NCBI GenBank assembly: GCA_013423325.1
Contig: BLJB01000004.1
Location: 124,001 to 188,000 of the forward strand
DNA from: Usnea hakonensis
Taxonomy: Eukaryota > Ascomycota > Lecanoromycetes > Lecanorales > Parmeliaceae
Reading direction: 5' to 3'
Length of the DNA stretch: 64,000 nucleotides
In this document: piece after piece, positions 1-11,373 of the stretch
Layout of the letters: each line of letters starts with the position of its first letter
Numbering within the stretch: the stretch's first letter is position 1
Notes under the pieces: model-generated
What the model was told of the DNA's origin: nothing
The model's input: only the letters and a program-made list of their open reading frames with translations
Databases searched by the model: none
Program-made: the position numbers and the translations under genes

Positions 1-3000
1 TACTAGCCATTCACATTGCTGAAGCTTCCCCCGTTCCAGGGAGCCTATCATGTGGGATACTACGCCCTTCATTGCTATTGTAACTTGTCTTATTTATTCG
101 ATTAGTAACGACAAAGTCTGAATTTACGTTACTTTACAATGTGTACTACAAGGTCTTTGCAACAAATCCGCAGAAAAAATTGCTAGCCCTCCCCGTTTCT
201 ATCAAGGAGAAAATATTCGCTACGTTCCTTCATAATTATTTGCTCCAATATTCAAAAAGCAAAAACCGGTCGGAGACCTGTTTAATCCTCTTCAAGATGA
301 TCGGTGTTCCACAAGATACCACACCTTTGAATTTGTGAGACGGCGTACGATGTACCTGGTGTGTTTCACTAGCTACAAGCTTGGCCGCGCAGAGCTCTAT
401 AGCAGATTATGTTATTGGTGAATTTCAAGAAGCATGGGATCTATCATAATAAGTATGCAAAGATTAATTGGGTCTCTTCAGAGTACATCGAACCTTGATT
501 GTACAAAGCAGCTTCTAGAAACCACGGCTGTGTTTGGTATCGTAGATGCACATTCCTAAGGCAAAGTGGCAGTGTTCGAAGCCCATGGACGAGAGAAAGG
601 CCATAATCACGTTGAGCATTCATCACCTGTGGATAGCACCCATGAGATTCTCAGCCTACACTTTAGGCAAGTGCTGTTGCGAGTGGCAGCTTACATGTTG
701 ATTTGAGCTCATGAGAAGTCCGGCCAATACCCATAAATCTACCTCATAGAGGTTGAATAACCATTGAGACATAGTCCTCGGGGCCAGTCATACACGTTCT
801 TACACAGCTCGCGCAGGAGATGAAAACATCTTCCATCATGAATCAAAACTAGGGTTTATTGTACATTGGGTAAAATGAATGTGGTGGTTCACATCCGCCT
901 TCACTTTAGTTAAAAGTTTTCGATACGAGTACAGTGGCTCAGAAACATGGCTATGTTACATAGACTCGTTTGTCATCACCACACGCCCCAATCATTTGCG
1001 TATTTTCCTTGACTTCCTTTACTGGTGTTCAATAAGTCATTCAAACATCGATAGCGTCTCTTCTCGAGTACTTATGTTTCCACCTTACACGATCAAATCT
1101 TGAGAACGTCGCCTACTGGTTCTCTGCAGTGTCAGCTTACGCTCAACGCAAACAATCATTGCCCACCTAGAGTATCTTTGGCTTGTAATACTACGGATTG
1201 AATCCGCTCACTGACGCGAAGACGCCTGCAGCAAAGGGTCAATTCCTTAATATCAGCGTTACCCGTCACCATTCCCAGATTGCTCTGACCTATTGTCTTC
1301 AAGACTTAGCGGCAATTTACAGCGTTACGCCATTTAATCATCCGCAGTGCTCGATCAAAGATGTGAATCAATCAACGCGTTATCCATCATACCCCTAGCC
1401 AATCGGAGAAAATTCTAGCCACAAATGCAATCGTTGCGGACTCGGACTGTGATCCTTGCTAGGATGTACATATTTTGAAAACGGGTGGGTCTACCGGGTA
1501 ATTGAGCAGCTAGCTCAGGCGCCTAAAGACCGATTTCAAGAGCGGAATGGAGCGTATAATGAGCTGCACATGTATATCCAAAGTGACGCCGATATCCAGA
1601 GCTCACCGTCCCTGCCCTTGAGCTGATTGAAACACCAGCCAGGTAAGCTGCAAACAATTCGAAGTACATGTATAGCTTGCGGCTGCCACGGGTCCAGATT
1701 AAAAATTCGTATGAGCAATCAGCACTGCAAATCAAACTCTGGGTTAATGAATGTGAAGATCAAGTACAGAAAGAAAGTACTATGGCTTCAACGCTCGAAC
1801 ATCAGCACCAATCCACTTCAATAAAGAGCCAAAAGCTAACTTGAATCCACCGAAGATCTCCTTTCCCACCCGACAGAAGTGCACACACAAATTCTCCTAG
1901 ATAATTCCTCGAAATACCATTCGGGCTTGCGACATTGTTTTGGCCCAAGGCCTCCGATACAAGTACCCCATTCAAACATCGCTGATCCAAACTTGACCAG
2001 AACTATGCAGAGGGAGATTAATTGCCTATGTTCAGCAACCAAAACAAAACCACCTCATGATCAGCTCCTCTGCATCCTCATCTATCAGACGATGTCCCCC
2101 GTCAAGTCTATCATATCCTTGAATCCCTCATCGCAAATCAGCATAGGCTCCGTAAGAAGCAACCCTAAAGATCAAGATCGACCTTCTACTGCTTGACTCG
2201 CCGGCCGTCATTTACACAGAATTCTCCACCATCAATCAGCCCCAAGGATCGCCCAAGGCAACTTCAACTTAGCAAAGACTCTCAATCATGGAATAGAGGA
2301 TCAATGCTACGTTACATGTGATGTATCATCGGTGGCCAACGCGTCCGGTATCACAGGTCAAGTTCTTGACACGGGCTCAGGCCTTTCACGTGGCTATCGA
2401 AAAGGTGCATGGCCCAGAGGGCAGGGTAGATCCACGAGCAAACTCTGGCCCCAGTCCCAGTATGGTATGGGAATGTCAATCCAAGGGAACGCTTCCCGCA
2501 ATGCGATTACCAAGACATGAAACATCTCCACGCTCTTATGGACGCTCGAAGAAAAAATCGAGCTCAACCCCAGGTAACGCATACCTGTGTTTTGCGCCTT
2601 CAACAGCATAGCAGCGGAGCTGTTAAGCCGGGACAAAGCCTACAGCGTGCTGAACAAAGGAATATTCAGCTCCAGACTCTAGAGGCAACACTGCTGACGA
2701 TCTTCATCTCCAGACTCCAGCCCATTCTGCCAAAGCTTTGCAAGCAAAGATCCACCCGACCGGCGCTCACCATTAAAAAGGAATTAGCCTGTGAACAAGC
2801 ACTTCCAACGAGCGAATGAGACACGCGCACAGCCCAAGAGCAACAGAGTTCCCTCAAAACAAATTGGCAGCCAGAACTACTCCTCCGCCCACCAGACCAG
2901 CCACGATCGTTCTCTTCAAAGCCATCAATCTTCTCCGCCAAAATGGGCACAGTAAAATGCCTCTGCTGTTTCACACGGTATCAAGAAAAACCCACGACCA

Positions 3001-4213
3001 GCAAAGGCCCGATCAGTACTCTACCACTTTACAGGCTCGCCTCTCGCACCCAACTCTGTTCAGTGTATTACGGGGTCAGTATGGAAGTCACCATCTTCTA
3101 CCTGCAGCCGAGATTCACGCATGGTCCGTACAGAAAGCAGTCAGAAGCGAGACTATGGTGGGCTCTGATGGATACTCATAGAATGCTAGTGCCTAGGAAG
3201 GTGAGTAAGGTGCCAGAGGTATCAGGGGAGTACGGAAAGGGCAGAGTCAGATTGTAATATGGGGAAAGGGCCAGAGGAAATAGGGGAGAATAGATTAGGA
3301 AGAAGCAGATTGTAAGCTGAGGAAACGAGGTACGAGATTTTGGGGGCTTTGTTCGTTGTTATGACGAAGGTCGGTAAGGGAGCCGGGAATGGGGGGGGGG
3401 CGTGTGTGTTTCTCCTGATTGTTGTAGGCTGCCAGGTCTCCTCATCTTTAGACGCTTTGCAAGCAGTCCAGTAAGACTCTCAGCATCTGTAGTCCTGCTG
3501 CCCATTCTTTAGAAGACAAGCAACGTATTCACCCATCTGCAAACCCTCTTAATCTACAGATATCCCATCTTCTCATCAAAGGTCTAGAACAAGCATCACG
3601 TAGCATCAATCAAAGTGTATCACACCGCTTTAATCAACACTACCATACCTCAATCCTCCCCAACTTTAGCCCCGCTGTCCCCAAGCAAACAAAACCATGC
3701 ACGCAACCATTAGCTCTCTCATTTCTTGAAAGCCTCGCATAGCTACACTCATGTCGTACACCGATCCCTCAAAGAACTTCAAAACCACGATGCATCATCG
3801 CAATGTACGTACCCATACTTCTTTCTTCCCCTTTCAACTCCCATTCTCAGCAATCTTGCCCATTTTACAACAACGAACAACGAACTCTTTCACCTCACCT
3901 CTTGCACAAAAAAAACGAGACGGTCATCTAACCGTTAATGCATATCAGACTAGTGATTTCCAAAAGTCAGACACGCACATAAGGCTCGACGCGCCCGGTG
4001 GATCTGAAGGTAAATTTTCACTCAGCTCAAGACATCTTCATCCTTTCTGACCTCTCACCAGAATCCTGTGCTTGTACCTTGTGCCTGCAATACGAACAAC
4101 ACCATCGAGCCAGACAGTCGCAATACCAGGATCTTTACCCTTTTGGTTTAGATCCACCTGCTTTTGAAGCTCAAACCGTACCTATCACTGAACCTGTCAC
4201 CGATTCCATCGAA
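1..4213. other. gene-poor stretch, 5' end of window
   Basis: No open frame here shows recognisable protein similarity or a convincing exon chain on either strand. The longest frames (about 100-120 codons between 1879 and 3257) overlap one another on both strands and have no family features. There is a run of ten G at 3391-3400. From about 3440 to 4213 the DNA is rich in C/T and A, as in a fungal promoter and 5' leader, and probably serves the gene that starts at 4214. Confidence 0.5.
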
Positions 4214-5068
4214 ATGGCTCCAGCGAGCAACGAGGAGCAATTTAAGTTTTTGATCAGCTGTATCCGCTACAGTAACAATGGCAAGGTAAGCCATCATCTT
4301 CTCTTACTCGCTCACTTCTGCGGTACTGACGGCTACCAGGTCGACTTCACCGAGGTCGCGAAAGAATGTGGAATCGTCAGCAAAGGCGCTGCGTGAGTCC
4401 CCCTCACCGGCAGTGCTCCTTCATCTCGCTCATCTCCCCGTCCACTCCTCACTCATCAGGCGTCCTTTACCTCGCACCGTACCCTCTGATCTGGTTAGAA
4501 CCAAGCTGACAGCCTCCCTAGCGCTAAGCGTTACGAACGCATGATGAAAGCCAACGGCATCCACCAAAGCCAAAGCGGACCAACCACCCCCTCCAGCACC
4601 CGTGACACTCCCATTGCCTCCTCTCGCCGCAAGAACTCCCCTTCTTCTGCAGGCCCCAGCACTCCTGCCCCCGGCAGCAAAAAGCGCAAATTAGACGACT
4701 ATGCCGAACCCACCTCTAGCATGAACGCGGACGACGACGAAACCCCGTTCGACGTCAAAGCAGAATCTAGCACCGCGGTGAAATCTGAGCCCCTTAAAGC
4801 AGAGCATGTTGACTCGGGAAAGATCAAGGCCGAAGTTGTCAAGGAGGAGGAGACTCCCCAGGAAGGCGCGGAGGGTTCTACGGCCTCTGCTGAAACCTTT
4901 GTCTACCCTCCCCGTGGGGGGATGGGCTTCGATGGGGCGGACGATAGTACCTTGTTCGATGACTTTCTTGCGTTTGGAGGATCGATCCCTTCCATCAGCA
5001 TGACTCCGGCCACTGGGAACGGCAACGGACAACAAGGACCACCCGAGAGTATCGTCATTGCGGACTAA
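4214..5068 (+). CDS. small nuclear protein with Myb/SANT-like N-terminus (paralogue A)
   Basis: Three exons: 4214-4285, 4340-4392 and 4522-5068, giving 223 residues. Donors are gtaagc and gtgagt and acceptors are accag and cctag. The first ~55 residues form a compact helical segment (NEEQFKFLISCIRY, then DFTEVAKECGIV, then AAAKRYERMMKANG) that resembles a single Myb/SANT-type repeat. The rest is low-complexity: Ser/Pro/Thr-rich, with a basic KKRKLDD cluster that may be a nuclear localisation signal, followed by acidic Glu/Lys stretches. I infer a chromatin or DNA-associated role; the partner and exact function are unknown. It is the first of three same-strand genes with related N-termini (next at 6733 and 8787). 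The start was chosen because the conserved segment begins right after this ATG. An in-frame upstream extension to 3998 exists but looks like leader. Confidence 0.75.
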
Positions 5069-6732
5069 GAAGGTTAAGATAGCAGGAGGGCAGAATAGCA
5101 GTGCGGACGCGATGGTCCGATCTTCATGGCGGGTTTCTTTCTAAGCGTTCTACGATGTCGGTCTTCGTATCGTCGGACAGAGAAGATTGGGTTTTCCTAC
5201 ATTTGGACATTATGTAGCCGCTATCAAGACGTGTAGTAAACGCAAGCGATGAAAATGCCATGCCACTGCTCGTTTTCCTTTACGATCAAAGTGATTGAAT
5301 ACATCGTAGGAGCACAGACAGGCAAGACACGGTCATCTTTTAAATACGAGGGCTGCTTGTGAATCTATCTAGTGAGCTCACGCTTCCACTCGAACAACAG
5401 CTTCCCAAGTAGAGCCCAGTAGTTGGATCTCCAACCCATAGCAAAAAACCCCCAAAAAAAATCCAATCTCAAACGAACAAGCTGAATATTCCCAGCGGGA
5501 TCGACGCAAGCCCAAAAAAAACAAAATGTATCAACGATACCCCCACAGGACGACTCGGACCCAGAAAAACTAAAACTCCATACTACTTGCAACGGCCTCC
5601 ACGACAGCGAACGCAGCCTCGAGAGAATAATCTGCAGCCAAACAATAAACCCGCATCCTACATACAAGCATACTACCTTAGACTACAAACGCGAACCTAC
5701 AAAGAAAGAAGATACAGCTAAGTACCCGGCACACCACACCACCAATTCTCGATCCATCTTGAACCCCCGCAAAAAAAGCGTGCCCAGATCAGCCATCCCA
5801 TTGCACCAATGCTACTCGTAAAAGAAGAAGAAAGTGAGGGCCAGTAGGTCTGTCTGCCTTGAAGGTTCTCTGTGTCCATGAAAGAATGCTCCGAGCAGTC
5901 TCACAACTCCATTCGATAATCTCGTTGCGACGATCGTTCTGCAGACAGAGTCGTCGATCTCTTAAGCGAGGTTCTTACCGCCGTTTGGGGAGTGCCGAGA
6001 TGCGGTTGCTGCAGTTTGGATGGTGGGGTTTGGGGGAACGGTACGTGTGTGAGTGAGAGGAGGGGGTAGAATTCTTTGATAGTGTGGACCCGTGCTTTGA
6101 GGGAGGGAGATGGTGGGGGAAGATGGGGGTTGGGAAGGAATTGGAGCCCATTGGGTTGCTCCTTGTCTGCTACAGTACGTCAGACAAGTATATGTGACCC
6201 AACAGAGAGATTAGTGCCAGCGAATGAGATGGGAATCCGTCTTAGTTTAGCCAAGCCAGCCAATCCCTTAGGCGCATTCACTTGCCACTAGTAGAATATC
6301 CTCGGGGCTTAAAGTTCCAAGATCAATCGTCACTCTCATCCAGAAAGCATTCTTCACTCTACCCACATACACAGAGTCTCCTCCCTCCAGCTCAAAGACA
6401 TCGTGTAAGTTTGCTTCCTGTTTGAATCAGATAGCTCTTACAACTGCCCTTATCTTTTTTTCTGACGGACTGCATCTTGTCTTCTACCTCCCAAACCTCA
6501 CATCCAGGCGTTACTCCTCCTCTTTCGCTGAGTCTAAACTTTTCCACTCTGCATTCCACTCTCATTTATAACCTCTTACACGTTTGAATGAGCAGTCTCG
6601 CTTTCGAATCATCCATCACGTTATCAAAGGAAACCACGCTGTCAAGGGAACTGACGATCACCAGTATCCAGTTTCGAACCTCAGAAAACTCCCCAGTACG
6701 ATCACAGAACCTTCACTCATCCAATCAGCAAG
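5069..6732. other. intergenic between paralogues A and B
   Basis: No supportable gene. 5400-5800 has many short A-runs (several stretches of 6-7 A). A minus-strand open frame across 5365-5667 reads as Trp/Phe/Ser-rich sequence with no family resemblance and is judged fortuitous. From about 6300 to 6732 the strand is pyrimidine-rich, consistent with promoter and 5' leader of the next gene. Confidence 0.5.
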
Positions 6733-7500
6733 ATGACGGGAAAGCAAACAATGACCTGGAATGGTAAGCCTGCATCTCTATCTCTCATGGCTGCCAAACA
6801 AGCATAGAACCTCGTCATGCAGGCTTTCAACATCTAGTCTTTCCCATACTCCACCTTTTTGGAATGCGCCAACCTCTCAATCTCTAATTCTCTCCCACTA
6901 ACTATCTACTTTCACAGGCGACGCCAATACTAAGCTCCTCCTCGCAATCCTCAAGGTCTCTGACGTGAAGCCCGATTTCGAAGCCGTGGCCAAGGAGGCA
7001 AGTACCCCGTCAATTCCACTGACATGCGATCCCATAACTAACGTCTCCCCAGCTTACTACCGATGTGGTTACATGCACTCCTCGCGCTGTCCAGGAGCAA
7101 TTGAAGAAACTTCGCAAGATCGTCGGCCCCGTTGATCCCAATACTCAAACGCCCAAAAAGACCGCAAGCGCTGCCGCCAAAGCTTCACGTAAGGATGATG
7201 CTACTCCAACTGGGGTCAAAAAGACCCGCAAGCCTGCAACAGGGGACAAAGGAAAGAAGGGTAAAGCGGCTGTCAACGATGACAATGCTGGTATTCCTTC
7301 TATCACTCCTTCGCCCTTCTTTGGCTGACTGTCGTACAGAGGATATGATTGGTAGCGACGACGAAACCCATACACCGACCAAGAAACGCAAGCACCAGGC
7401 CACGGTCGAGGAACACAGCGAGGTGGGTGAAGGGTCCATCTTTGGGTCTGGACTTACGGATCAGGACAAGGTCAAGCTCGAGGAAGAAGCCACCGCATGA
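6733..7500 (+). CDS. small basic nuclear protein with Myb/SANT-like N-terminus (paralogue B)
   Basis: Four exons: 6733-6763, 6918-6997, 7053-7290 and 7340-7500, giving 169 residues. The N-terminal segment reads TKLLLAILKV, then DFEAVAKEL, then TPRAVQEQLKKLRKI: three helices in the pattern of a Myb/SANT-like repeat, closely matching paralogue C. The middle is Lys/Ala/Thr-rich, resembling a histone H1 tail, with a KKRKH cluster; the C-terminus is acidic (KVKLEEEA). The second intron begins with GC (gcaagt) rather than GT, an accepted minor splice class whose consensus it matches. The first intron falls in phase 1 just after a Trp-Asn pair, as in paralogue C. Function unknown; a DNA or chromatin-binding role is inference. 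Confidence 0.75.
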
Positions 7501-8402
7501 TTGCAGTCGAGACACGTCAGGTTGGGAGAACATCGCTGATACTTGACATCGCCGATTAGCCCAAGGTGGTTCTCATGTTCGTTACTTGCGATAGGATAGA
7601 AATATTAGACAAGCTGTCATTGCAGATAGCTGAACGAAAGCGTTGATTTTCCTGCTCTTCCCTCTACCCGCAAATAACGAATTATCCTCTAGATCTCTCA
7701 TCCGTAACTTTTTCAAGGGGCGTCACACGCACCCTGTCACCCCTGCTTCCATATCTGTACCACCATGGAAGGAATTCCGTGCCATACAGACCCGCCTTTT
7801 CTAAATCCGTGGGCTAAATGTCCCTGGCATTAACTTCCGCTGCAACTAGTCACTTTAGCCACCGGATTCACACTTAGGGCAGGCGGTGAAGCTCAAAACC
7901 TTCATCCCGAAAAGCCGAAACCCCTTCACACTGGCCAATTCATCCATGCACGAACACGGCTCCCTTCACCTCCGAACACTTCCAAACTATCATTTCATGA
8001 TGCCAAGAGCCTCTGAAACCCCCTTTGTGAATGTAGAAAGCCGTGACTTAACTGGATTAACGAATCGAGAAGTGAATTGACCAATCACTTTTCCACGGCC
8101 TGACACCCAGTTATGAAACATTGCTGCATGAGAGGGGTAGGAGGAAGGCTTCACTCTTCTCTGGGATAGTTCCGTGGAAGTGATTGTAGGCTCTGGGGGT
8201 ATTTAAACCTGCTCCTTCTTGCAACTTAGACCTCCATCATCATTACACACTTCTTCCGCAAGACAGTTGCTTCCATAACTCTTTTCAACCCTATCATCCA
8301 TCTGCGCCTGTTAGTACAACATCTCAAAACCTCACTAGGTACGTGTATGACAGAGTATTGCATCCCAAGTTCTGCAGAACAATCGTCCAAGGCCTCACGG
8401 TC
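7501..8402. other. intergenic and probable promoter of paralogue C
   Basis: No supportable gene up to about 8330. A TATA-like element (tatttaaa) lies at about 8199-8206. From about 8330 the plus strand has an open, protein-like frame that runs into the repeat array at 8403-8597. Confidence 0.4.
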
Positions 8403-8597
8403 ACTAGTATTGAACAAGACGTTCAGTGCTGGCGAAACCGTGGCCTAGACCTCACTAGCATTGGAGAAGATGTCCATTTCTGGCGTCGATGACCCATAAG
8501 CACCGGTGTGGAAGAAGACGTCCAGTATCGGCATCGAGGCTCAAACCTCACTCCGATCGGAGAAGATCTTCGTGCTGGGGTCTTCAAATGACGCTAG
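8403..8597 (+). repeat. four-copy, frame-preserving 48/51-nt imperfect tandem repeat
   Basis: Units begin near 8403, 8454, 8502 and 8550, so the periods are 51, 48 and 48 nt, all multiples of three. Read in one frame each unit has the pattern T-S-I-G-E-D-V-x-F/C-W-R: copy 1 TSIEQDVQCWRN, copy 2 TSIGEDVHFWRR, copy 3 TGVEEDVQYRHR, copy 4 TPIGEDLRAGVF. A stop codon (TGA where CGA would fit) follows copy 2 and another follows copy 4. The array sits just upstream of the paralogue C coding region, in its leader or promoter. It may be the end of a decayed gene or an unannotated exon. Both other forward frames also show repeated peptides, so the original coding frame is not certain. Confidence 0.6.
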
Positions 8598-8786
8598 TTG
8601 CCGGGCAGAAGCTGTTGTTATGAAGCTTCCGCTTGTTTTCTACCCCTTCCTACCCTTCCACATCACAAACACTCCCACCTTCTTGTATCGCTCTGTCATC
8701 CGCATCGCTTCAGCTTATCATATCATAGCACTTGCATCGCTGTTCAGACTCTTCTCAACCACCGTAGCACAGAAAATTCCACCGCG

Positions 8787-10699
8787 ATGGACCGCCACAA
8801 AAAGCAGCGTCGTGCCGGCCCCAGCGACACTATTACTGTAGCTGGCACCCCTTACAGTCGGTGACGGTCGATGTTTGCTGACTGCTGCTGCGTTCTTAGG
8901 CAACTTACGGAAGCCCGCCCACCACCCCGAAGAAAGTCCCACGTACTCCCAACAATACGCCGGTGTCGACTCCGACCGCCGACACTATCAAACATACACC
9001 AGTAACCATTCCGGCTACCTTAGCCACCACTCCTGCAAAGGAAGAGACCACAGAGCCAGACATGTCTAAGCGTGCTACTAAGCGCAACTCTGCAAAGGAA
9101 GAGACTGCTGAGCCAGACATGGCCGAGCAGACCCCAAAACGCCACCTTGTCCGCTGGAATAGTAAGTTCTTGTTTTCCTCTCTTGATTTTTGAGTACACG
9201 AGCAACCCACAAAATCCTTGAAATCCTCGACAACAAACCTGATTGGAGACTGTTCTATACTGCCCCCTCTCTCATCATCCTCTCACTCCTTGCGACATCG
9301 TGCTGACAATATCATAGACCCGATGGATAAGAAACTACTTCTTGCCATTCAATATGCGTGCAACACTTCCGGAGTGATGGTGCCTTGGGACCGAGTCGGC
9401 GCCATCATGGGGCCCGAAATCACTCCAGGTGCCGTCATTCAGCACCTAGCCAAAGTCCGCGTTCGTTTGGTGCAAGACGGCTTGCCTGTCCCGCCTCCCT
9501 TGCGCCGTGGAGGTAGCGGGCGTAACACCACTGCTGCCAGTACGCCGAAGAAGAATGGTGTCACCAAGGCACCAAAACAAAAGTCGATTCGCAAAAAAGC
9601 GGAGCCCAAGAGCGAATCCTCTTCCAACGAACAATCTGATTGGAAGAACGGTGACTCCGACTCCGACTTCGGAATGCCCCGCGCCAAACGCACCAAGTCG
9701 AAGGCGAAGGGGTCAAATGTACGCACCACCAAGAAAGAGAGTTCTGAGGACGAAGATGTTGATGACGGCACCAATCAGGAACTCGTTGCATCTGGGGCCG
9801 GATTCTTAGCGCTCGAAGACGACGGCACCCCTTCCAAGACTACAAAAAACACTCCACTCACTAAGAAGAGCTTGATCGTGGCTTTGCCGGGTGCAATGGG
9901 AGCCATCAATGAGGAGGACACCTACATGAGCGCTAATGAGCGCGAGGCCGAAGTTACTGACGGCGAGGTCATCCGTGGTCAGAGCCATGGAGACTTCTCT
10001 AGCTCTCCTTACAATCAGAATTTTGAGAATCTCGCTGCGGCTCAGATGGAGCTAGCAACAGGGCCCATCAATACCAGCAGCTACGTTGGCGCGTACAACA
10101 ACGTGCACCAGACTAACTCAGAGGTCAACGCATTCAACGGGGTCCTTTACCCCACCAATCATTCCATCTTCCAGCAGGCCGGTGACGACTTTGATCTCGA
10201 TTTCGTAAACCCTGGCGCGCAAGTGCCCATCGACTTTAATAGCGCCGAATACCTGAACAAAGTCGGGGTTATCGACACCGGAATAAACGGCAATGGCACT
10301 TACGATGGGAGCACTCAAGAGAGCAACTTCAGCTACCAGCCTACAAATGCATACCACGAGTCCCCAACCGTCTTCGGTAAGGATCACCATGGTCATCTTC
10401 CTCAAACTCACTGGTCGAACGACAATAGCTTCACGGGATCGTCGATGGCGACTCCGTGGTCGAACGACAATGGCTATGCGGGGTCATCGATGGCAACGAC
10501 CACGAACCAGACTCCAGCCGAAACCTCAGCTGGCACAGACTTTGGAGGATACTTTCCCGCTGCACAATTCCAGGCCGATGCGTTCGACGGCGCGGCTTAT
10601 GATCCCTCGGCGAGTTACTCCACGGACTCTTTGAACACTGGCTTTTTCCCTAATACATTCAACAATGAATACTACGGGGACGGCTCTTACCTCAACTGA
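8787..10699 (+). CDS. large member of the Myb/SANT-like trio (paralogue C)
   Basis: Three exons: 8787-8860, 8914-9161 and 9318-10699, giving 567 residues. Residues ~1-105 are basic and Pro/Thr-rich and contain a short duplicated motif (KEETTEPDM and KEETAEPDM). The helical domain follows: DKKLLLAIQYACN, then VPWDRVGAIMG, then TPGAVIQHLAKVRVRL. After it come a basic region with a KRTKSK cluster and a long Asn/Gly/Ser/Tyr-rich tail that looks disordered. The tail holds a tandem pair of WSNDN-containing units with GSSMAT between them (about 10410-10500). The intron before the domain follows Trp-Asn in phase 1, as in paralogue B. The first intron (gtgacg donor) was chosen because only that join keeps the frame through the Pro-rich segment. 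Likely a nuclear DNA-binding regulator; this is inference. Confidence 0.7.
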
Positions 10700-11059
10700 G
10701 TTCCCGCTCATCCTGCCAGAGATCAATCTGTCGCAGCTGCTGATGGATGCTGCAACTCATCAAGATCTCTGTCGCAGACTGGTGGGTACCACATACTGCC
10801 ACCATTATCAGCAAGGGTTTTTTTTGTGCGTTCATCAGACATGATCGGCTTTCCTACAGCCGGAGGTGTCTCATCAACATTCATATGCTCACATACAGAC
10901 TCAAACATGTGGCCGCCGGCTGCACGATCGTGTCTCGTGGGGGTTTTTTCTTTTTCAATCATCAAAAGGCGTCTTGAGGGTGGCGATGGAATTTTAGCAC
11001 AGGTCGATGTTTAATCCCCTTTTCATTAGCATACCTGTCACACTTTCATTCATGTATCC

Positions 11060-11202
11060 CTCATGCGGTCCCTCACTTACAAGAGTGGTGGACAATAATC
11101 AGCGACACTGTCATTTCTGCCTGAAACGCCTAATGGCTCGTGCGGCTTCGGTCGTTCGTGTTCAAAGGGTTCTCGGCCTCATGAGATGATCGGTTAGCTA
11201 TG
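11060..11202 (+). repeat. imperfect ~140-bp direct duplication, copy 1
   Basis: This block and the one at about 11231-11373 share the order of several matching segments: a CTCAC.CA/TACA/C-AGAGTGGTG start, a tgatggctcgt(g/t)cggcttcgg core, then cgttcgtgttc, a ggttctcgg segment and a ttagcta end. By eye roughly three quarters of positions agree. The copies are separated by a short spacer containing a tcagtcagtcagtca run. Confidence 0.7.
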
Positions 11203-11230
11203 TCAGTCAGTCAGTCAATTATTCAAGTCC

Positions 11231-11373
11231 TTTTTCTCGGTCTCTCACTCACCAGAGTGGTGCACAAAAGCGATCAATCGTCATCTTTATTCGAGGTACT
11301 TGATGGCTCGTTCGGCTTCGGCCGTTCGTGTTCGGAAGGTTCTCGGTCTGATGAGAAGATAATTTAGCTAGAT
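11231..11373 (+). repeat. imperfect ~140-bp direct duplication, copy 2
   Basis: Second copy of the block at about 11060-11202. No open frame spans the two copies and no transposon ends are visible, so this looks like a local tandem duplication that has since diverged. Confidence 0.7.

Noticed and set aside
9439..9809. Reverse-strand and alternative-frame ORFs over paralogue C
   Set aside because: They are shadows of the repetitive Ser/Lys/Asp-rich coding sequence.
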